26,305 nt of DNA, taken from Bacillota bacterium. GTDB taxonomy: Bacteria > Bacillota > Clostridia > Oscillospirales > Oscillospiraceae. Shown piece after piece: positions 22,043 to 26,305 of the stretch. The number at the start of each line of letters is the position of its first letter. The stretch's first letter is position 1. The stretch covers positions 1 through 26,305 of the forward strand of contig JAEXWS010000143.1 in NCBI GenBank assembly GCA_023406225.1, given 5' to 3'. A program made the position numbers and the translations under genes. Below the pieces are notes generated by a model. The model was not told the DNA's origin and did no database searches. It worked only from the letters and a program-made list of their open reading frames with translations.

Positions 22043-23611
22043 ATGTCTACGATGAAGCGCGGCGGGGCCCAGCTGGCCGAGGCCGTGAAACGGGCCTACG
22101 CCCAGGGCCTGGACGATTACCATCTGGAGCCCATGGTCCTGGTGGAGGACGGAAAGCCCGTTGGCAGGATCTCCGACCACGACGCGGCGGTATTCTGCTG
22201 CCGCCGGGGCGAGCGGGAGATCGAGCTCACCGAAATGTTCACCGACGACCCCTTCGACAAGGCGGAGCGCCGGAAGCTCCAGGACCTGGATTTCGTCATC
22301 ATGACCATGTACCACGATAAATTCAAGGACCTGCCCATCGCCTTCGCCCCCTCCCATGTGGTGAAGCCCCTGGCCCAGGTCCTCAGCGAGGCGGGCAAGC
22401 GCCAGTTCCACTGCTCCGAGTCGGAGAAGTTCGCCCACGTGACCTTTTTCTTCAACGGCGGCGAAAACCAGCCCTTCCCCGGGGAGGACGACGTGTGCAT
22501 CCCCTCCCCCAAGGGCATCGACTTCGACCAGAAGCCGGAGCTGTCCCTGCCCCAGGTGGCGGACGCCGTGATGGACGCCCTGGGAAAGTACGATTTCATC
22601 GTCACCAACTTCGCCAACGGCGACGTGATCGGCCACACCCAGAACACGGAGGCGAAGCTGGCCGCCTGCGGCCATGTGAGCCGCTATCTGGAAAAAGTGG
22701 TGAACGACGCGCTGCAAAAGGATTACGTGGTGGCCGTCACCGCCGACCACGGCAACATTGAAAAGCTGTACACCCCGGCGGGCAAGCCCGACGGCGCCCA
22801 CACCACGAACCTGGTGCCCTTCGTCCTCATCGACCCGGCGGACGGACGGCCTATCGCCCTGCGGGACGGCGCCCTCTCCGACGTGGCCCCCACGGTGCTG
22901 GATGTGATGGGCGTCCCCCAGCCCGCGGAGATGGGCGGGTCCACCCTGGCCCCGGACCGGGATTTCGGCAAGGACCGGAAGATGCTGCTGATCATCTGCG
23001 ACGGCTGGGGCCTCGGCTCCGGCGACGAAAACGACGCTATCCACCTGGCGGAGACGCCCTATTGGGATTCCCTGCTGGTGGAGCGCTCCTGGTCCCGGCT
23101 CCAGGCCTCCGGCGAATACGTGGGCCTGGGCGGCGGCAAGGCGGGCAACTCCGAGGCGGGCCACTCCAACCTGGGCGCGGGCCGCTGCGTCATGCAGGAC
23201 GACGTGCGGCTGGACGCCGCCGTGAAGGACGGCACCTTCCAGCAAAATCCCGTCTTTCTGGCGGCCATCGCCCACGCCAAGAAAAACGGCTCCGCCTTGC
23301 ATCTGCTCTCCTACCTCACCTACAAATCCTCTCACGGCTGTATCGATTATCCCCTCTCCATCTGCAAAATGGCCAAGGAGCAGGGGTTGGAAAACGTTTA
23401 CCTCCACATCATTTTCGATGGCCGCTCCACGGAGCCTGGCTCCGCTCCCGCCCTGCTGGAGGAGCTGGACGTAAAGCTGGAGGAGATCGGCGTGGGCCTG
23501 GTGGTGGACGGCGTGGGCCGGGGCGTGGCGCTGGACCGGGACAAAAACTACGACAAGGTCAAGCGCGCCTATGACGCCATGGTGGACGGCGCGGGCACGC
23601 AGTACCAGTGA
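22043..23611 (+). CDS. Circularly permuted 2,3-BPG-independent phosphoglycerate mutase-like enzyme
   Basis: 522 aa, about the length of a normal iPGM, but the halves are swapped. Residues 1-305 match the second half of iPGM: RRGER (R55, R58), SESEKFAHVTFFFNGG (K129), NFANGDVIGH (D194, H198), TADHGN (D235, H236), HTTNLVPF (H253), DVAPTVLDVMG and the C-terminal EMGGSTL. Residues 314-522 match the first half: LLIICDGWG (D320), GNSEAGHSNLGAGR (nucleophile S370), SSHG (H431), FDGR (R461), GVGRGVALDRD (R493, R499). Spacings equal those I remember for the Geobacillus enzyme (S62, H123, R153, R185; D403, D444, H462). Position 154 (Asp) is S462 here, so the substrate may differ from 3-phosphoglycerate. 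Start: AAGGAGG is 8 bases before the ATG at 22043; the ATG at 22025 overlaps that site. Last gene of the HAD operon; soluble, expected two-metal (Mn) enzyme of the alkaline phosphatase superfamily. Confidence 0.9.
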   Translation: MSTMKRGGAQLAEAVKRAYAQGLDDYHLEPMVLVEDGKPVGRISDHDAAVFCCRRGEREIELTEMFTDDPFDKAERRKLQDLDFVIMTMYHDKFKDLPIAFAPSHVVKPLAQVLSEAGKRQFHCSESEKFAHVTFFFNGGENQPFPGEDDVCIPSPKGIDFDQKPELSLPQVADAVMDALGKYDFIVTNFANGDVIGHTQNTEAKLAACGHVSRYLEKVVNDALQKDYVVAVTADHGNIEKLYTPAGKPDGAHTTNLVPFVLIDPADGRPIALRDGALSDVAPTVLDVMGVPQPAEMGGSTLAPDRDFGKDRKMLLIICDGWGLGSGDENDAIHLAETPYWDSLLVERSWSRLQASGEYVGLGGGKAGNSEAGHSNLGAGRCVMQDDVRLDAAVKDGTFQQNPVFLAAIAHAKKNGSALHLLSYLTYKSSHGCIDYPLSICKMAKEQGLENVYLHIIFDGRSTEPGSAPALLEELDVKLEEIGVGLVVDGVGRGVALDRDKNYDKVKRAYDAMVDGAGTQYQ

Positions 23612-23677
23612 GTTATCGGCCGCGGCCCTTCGGCCCGGACCGGCGCATGGGGAAGCACTGAACGCACCGCCCCGCAA

Positions 23678-23707
23678 AAGGGCGGTCCTCACCCAAGGAC
23701 CGCCCTT
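23678..23707 (+). terminator. Terminator of the HAD / permuted mutase operon
   Basis: Perfect 12-bp stem AAGGGCGGTCCT / AGGACCGCCCTT with a 6-nt loop; only a weak TT tail follows. Confidence 0.75.
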
Positions 23708-23785
23708 CCCCGCCCCCGTCCCTTTGGGCCGGGAACCGCGTTCCCCGCGAAAAACCGGGGCCGCTTGTTAAAATACAAACTGTCA

Positions 23786-23815
23786 TTGACGCGGCACGGT
23801 CCGGTGGGTTAAAAT
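23786..23815 (+). promoter_or_regulatory. Promoter of the transketolase genes
   Basis: TTGACG (23786-23791), 18-base spacer, TAAAAT (23810-23815). It implies a leader of about 420 nt before the coding start at 24247. Confidence 0.6.
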
Positions 23816-23822
23816 ATCAAAT

Positions 23823-24246
23823 AGGAAACGATTTTGTTTCAGCCTCGGCCACAGGCCCCTTCCCGGCGGCGAAGTGGACGAGGTCTGCGGCGGCGCGCCG
23901 CCGGCCCGGGACCCGGACGCTCCGGCGGCCCCTCCCGGTTTCCATCAACGCCGTCCCCGCCGCTCCGGCGTCACATCCAAACAGCCGCTCAGGAGTTTTC
24001 CGGAGCGATACCCGCCCGCATTCCAAGAGGAAGTGCGGCAATTTATTGAAGTCGTGGAAAACGATTACCCGATCCCAAACGGGGCAAAAACGTCCTGAAG
24101 TCCCTGTTTTTGGCCATTGTCCGCATCCGGTCCGCCGGAGCGCGGCGGCCCGGGCGGATGGACGGCGCTTCCCTCTGTCAACCAAGCACCTCCGCGGGCC
24201 GACCCGCGGGCGGTTTGAACGAACATAAGGAAAGGAAGAAACACCG
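23823..24246 (+). other. Long leader before the split transketolase
   Basis: The gene-free stretch 23612-24246 holds the terminator at 23678, the promoter at 23786 and this leader. Within it I see short hairpins (GAAAC-GATTTT-GTTTC near 23825; CCGCGGG-CCGA-CCCGCGG near 24191) and an ORF fragment with coding-like wording (about 24000-24098, YPPAFQEEVRQFIEVVENDY) that has no start or ribosome site. It could be a gene remnant or a structured leader; I recognise neither. Confidence 0.35.
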
Positions 24247-25080
24247 ATGGACGCAAAAAAATGCAAGGTTCTGGCGGCTGAGATCCGTCTGGAAACGCTG
24301 AAGGTCATCCACTCCCGTGGATTCGGCCATGTGGGCGGCTCCATGGATCTGGCGGACCTGATGGCCGTTTTATACGGCGAGGTCATGAAGTACGATCCCA
24401 AGAATCCCCGCTGGGAGGATCGGGACTGGCTGGTCCTGTCCAAGGGCCACGCGGGCCCCGTGGCTTACGCCACCTTCGGCCTGATGGGCTATTACCCCCT
24501 GGAGGAGGCCTATACCCTCAACCAGCCCCGCACCAAATTCCCCAGCCACACCGACCGCAAGCTTACCCCCGGCGTGGACCTGACCACCGGTTCCCTGGGT
24601 CAGGGCGTGTCCACTGCCATGGGCGCGGCGCTGGGCAATAAGATCGACGGCCGCGACAATCACGTGTTCCTGGTGGTGGGCGACGGCGAGGCCGACGAGG
24701 GCCAGGTCTGGGAGGGCTTCCACTTTGCCTATGCCCACAAGCTGGACAACGTGGTGGTCTTTATCGACAACAACGGCTATCAGCTGGACGGCAAGACCGA
24801 CGACATCCTGGCCCACGGCGACATCGCCAAAAAGGCGGAGGCCTTCGGCCTGTACACCCAGGAGATCGACGGCCACGACGTGACCGCCATCTACAACGCC
24901 ATCCAGAACGCCTACGCCAAGAAGGGCGTGCCCAGCTGCATCGTGCTGGATACCTGCAAGGGCAAGGGCGCGACCTTTGCCGAGCCGAAGCACGACCACT
25001 CCTCCCAGCCCAGCGAGGAACAGTGGCAGGAGGCCATCGCCGCTTCGGAAAAGGCTCTTGAAGAAGCCAAAAACGCTTGA
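24247..25080 (+). CDS. Transketolase, N-terminal (TPP-binding) subunit
   Basis: 277 aa, the first half of a two-gene transketolase as often found in Firmicutes and Archaea. It has the SKGHAGPVAYATF motif with a catalytic His, TTGSLGQGVSTAMGAALG, and the thiamine-diphosphate/metal motif GDGEADEGQVWEGFHFA...DNNG. It transfers two-carbon units between sugar phosphates together with the C-subunit encoded next. Ribosome site GGAAAGGAAG lies before the ATG. The C-subunit gene begins 14 bases after the stop. Whether it serves the general pentose phosphate pathway or the HAD/mutase pathway next door cannot be decided here. Confidence 0.95.
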   Translation: MDAKKCKVLAAEIRLETLKVIHSRGFGHVGGSMDLADLMAVLYGEVMKYDPKNPRWEDRDWLVLSKGHAGPVAYATFGLMGYYPLEEAYTLNQPRTKFPSHTDRKLTPGVDLTTGSLGQGVSTAMGAALGNKIDGRDNHVFLVVGDGEADEGQVWEGFHFAYAHKLDNVVVFIDNNGYQLDGKTDDILAHGDIAKKAEAFGLYTQEIDGHDVTAIYNAIQNAYAKKGVPSCIVLDTCKGKGATFAEPKHDHSSQPSEEQWQEAIAASEKALEEAKNA

Positions 25081-25094
25081 AGGAGGGTGAGATC

Positions 25095-26069
25095 ATGAAT
25101 GTGAAACTGATTGGAAAGCATGAAAAGGATTCCCGGGCCTGCCGGGACGGTCTCGCTCTGACGCTGAACGAGATGATGGCCGAGGACAAGTCCATCTGCT
25201 ATGTGGACTGCGACCTGATGAGCTGCATCAACACGAAAATGCTCCAGAAGAACTACCCCGACCGGGCCTTTGAGGCCGGCATCGCCGAGGGCAACGCCGC
25301 CGGCGTGGCCGCGGGCCTGGCCGCCACGGGCAAGAAGGTGTTTTTCCACTCTTTCGGCACCTTCTCCTCCCGCCGCTGCTATGACCAGATCTATATGTCC
25401 GCCGCCTACGCGGGGCTGACCGTTCATGTGCTGGCCTCCGACGCGGGCGTGACCGCCGCGTTCAACGGCGGCACCCACATGCCCCTGGAGGACGCGGGCA
25501 TGTACCTCTCCATCCCCGAGACCACCGTGCTGGACCCCGCCGACTACGACCAGCTGGCCAGCGTCACCCGCCAGCTCCCCGGCATCACCAAGGGCGTGAC
25601 CTTCACCCGTTTCGTCCGCAAGGGCATCGTCCGGGTGTATGACGAGGGCTCCGAGTTCGAGATCGGCAAGGGCGTGGTCCTCCACGAGAGCGGCCAGGAC
25701 GTGTGCACCATCATCACCTCCGGCATCATGGTGGACGAGGCCCTGAAGGCCTACGAGGCCCTGAAGGCCGAGGGCGTCTGCGTCCGCGTCATCGACATGT
25801 TCACCTGGAAGCCCCTGGACGAGGAGCTGGTGGTCAAGGCCGCCAGGGAGACCGGGGCCATCGTCACCGCGGAGAACCACAACGTCACCTGCGGCCTGGG
25901 CAGCGTGGTGGCCAACTGCCTTGCGAAGAACCAGCCCACCGTCCAGGAGTTCGTGGGCGTGCAGGACCTGTTCGGCCAGGTGGGTCCCCAGGACTTCCTG
26001 ATGGACGAGTACGGGCTCCGGGCCGCCAACATCGTGGCCGCCGTGAAGAAGGCCGTTTCCCGCAAATAA
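25095..26069 (+). CDS. Transketolase, C-terminal subunit
   Basis: 324 aa, second half of the split enzyme: pyrimidine-binding domain with the catalytic Glu in EAGIAEGNAAGVAAGLA, then the C-terminal domain (VIDMFTWKPLD, ENHNVTCGLGSVVA). AGGAGG (25081-25086) is 8 bases before the ATG at 25095; an in-frame TTG at 25077 overlaps the previous stop and is less likely. Works as a complex with the N-subunit. Confidence 0.95.
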   Translation: MNVKLIGKHEKDSRACRDGLALTLNEMMAEDKSICYVDCDLMSCINTKMLQKNYPDRAFEAGIAEGNAAGVAAGLAATGKKVFFHSFGTFSSRRCYDQIYMSAAYAGLTVHVLASDAGVTAAFNGGTHMPLEDAGMYLSIPETTVLDPADYDQLASVTRQLPGITKGVTFTRFVRKGIVRVYDEGSEFEIGKGVVLHESGQDVCTIITSGIMVDEALKAYEALKAEGVCVRVIDMFTWKPLDEELVVKAARETGAIVTAENHNVTCGLGSVVANCLAKNQPTVQEFVGVQDLFGQVGPQDFLMDEYGLRAANIVAAVKKAVSRK

Positions 26070-26077
26070 GACCTTTC

Positions 26078-26104
26078 AGCCGTCCCCGGACACCGGGGGC
26101 GGCT
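26078..26104 (+). terminator. Stem-loop after the transketolase genes
   Basis: AGCCG-CCCCGG / CCGGGG-CGGCT stem with one mismatch, nine bases after the stop; no T run, so termination may be partial. Confidence 0.5.
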
Positions 26105-26183
26105 GTGGGAGTATTCCTATGTGAACGTCCACATACAGGCGCGGCGTTTACAAAAATAAAATCGATAAAGGAGAACATACGTG

Positions 26184-26305
26184 ATGGATGCTTTTTCTGC
26201 TTCATTGATGGCGGACAAGAGAGAGATCATTTTCGCCCCCACGGTGTATAAGTTCGCCACCTTCGGGGAGCTGGCCCAGGAGTTCGGCCTGAACGAGCGG
26301 GACGT
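26184..26305 (+). CDS. Partial gene, possibly iron-containing alcohol dehydrogenase
   Basis: Open to the window edge; 40 codons visible. AAAGGAG (26167-26173) precedes the ATG at 26184. The visible protein includes IIFAPTVYKFATFGELAQEF, which resembles the N-terminus of one group of iron-type alcohol dehydrogenases (VYK(F/Y)xTFxEFAxEF). The rest is outside the window, so the product is tentative. It may be co-transcribed with the transketolase genes. Confidence 0.5.
   Translation, partial: MDAFSASLMADKREIIFAPTVYKFATFGELAQEFGLNERD

Noticed and set aside
22043..23611. Swapped halves of the mutase as an assembly join of two genes
   Set aside because: One frame runs through the join without a stop, both halves have equal codon style, the native termini are joined by a short plausible linker and the ORF starts and ends at matching native positions. 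A misassembly is unlikely to give this, though it should still be confirmed.

Overview
The window looks like a chromosome segment of a high-G+C Firmicute of the Oscillospiraceae / Flavonifractor-Lawsonibacter type. The evidence is the order rplU-prp-rpmA-obg, an L27 with the Firmicutes-type cleavable N-terminus, a T-box leader, strong AGGAGG ribosome sites, and many TTGACA-17-TATAAT promoters in otherwise GC-rich DNA. The genus is inference.

Left part (1-8,350): a half-size EamA/DMT membrane protein on the minus strand with a consensus promoter and a terminator in its leader; a small zinc-ribbon membrane protein; a nitrilase plus MTA/SAH nucleosidase pair; a very large soluble multi-PAS hybrid histidine kinase; and a DUF3796 membrane protein overlapping an XRE regulator. 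Middle (8,440-11,000): the ribosomal operon rplU-prp-rpmA, then obg. From 11,000 to 15,165: a 53-aa ORF divergent from a small HTH regulator, a Trp-type T-box ahead of a stand-alone TrpB2, two tRNA-Ser genes followed by four ~155-bp tandem repeats, and an XRE gene frameshifted in an A9 run next to a DUF6514-like gene.

Right part (15,196-23,707) is the most unusual. A LacI-family regulator, a PHP phosphoesterase and a PfkB kinase read leftwards. Five tandem paralogous HAD hydrolases and a phosphoglycerate-mutase-like enzyme read rightwards. Two AAACGTTT operators sit in the shared 281-bp control region, one beside each divergent promoter. The mutase-like protein is circularly permuted: the second half of a canonical 2,3-BPG-independent phosphoglycerate mutase comes first, followed by the first half, in one uninterrupted frame. 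Active-site residues are kept at the expected spacings except one (Asp to Ser). The locus reads as a regulated sugar-phosphate or phospho-metabolite pathway that I cannot name.

The window ends with a split transketolase (N- and C-subunits) behind its own promoter and a ~420-nt leader, then the start of a gene that may be an iron-type alcohol dehydrogenase.
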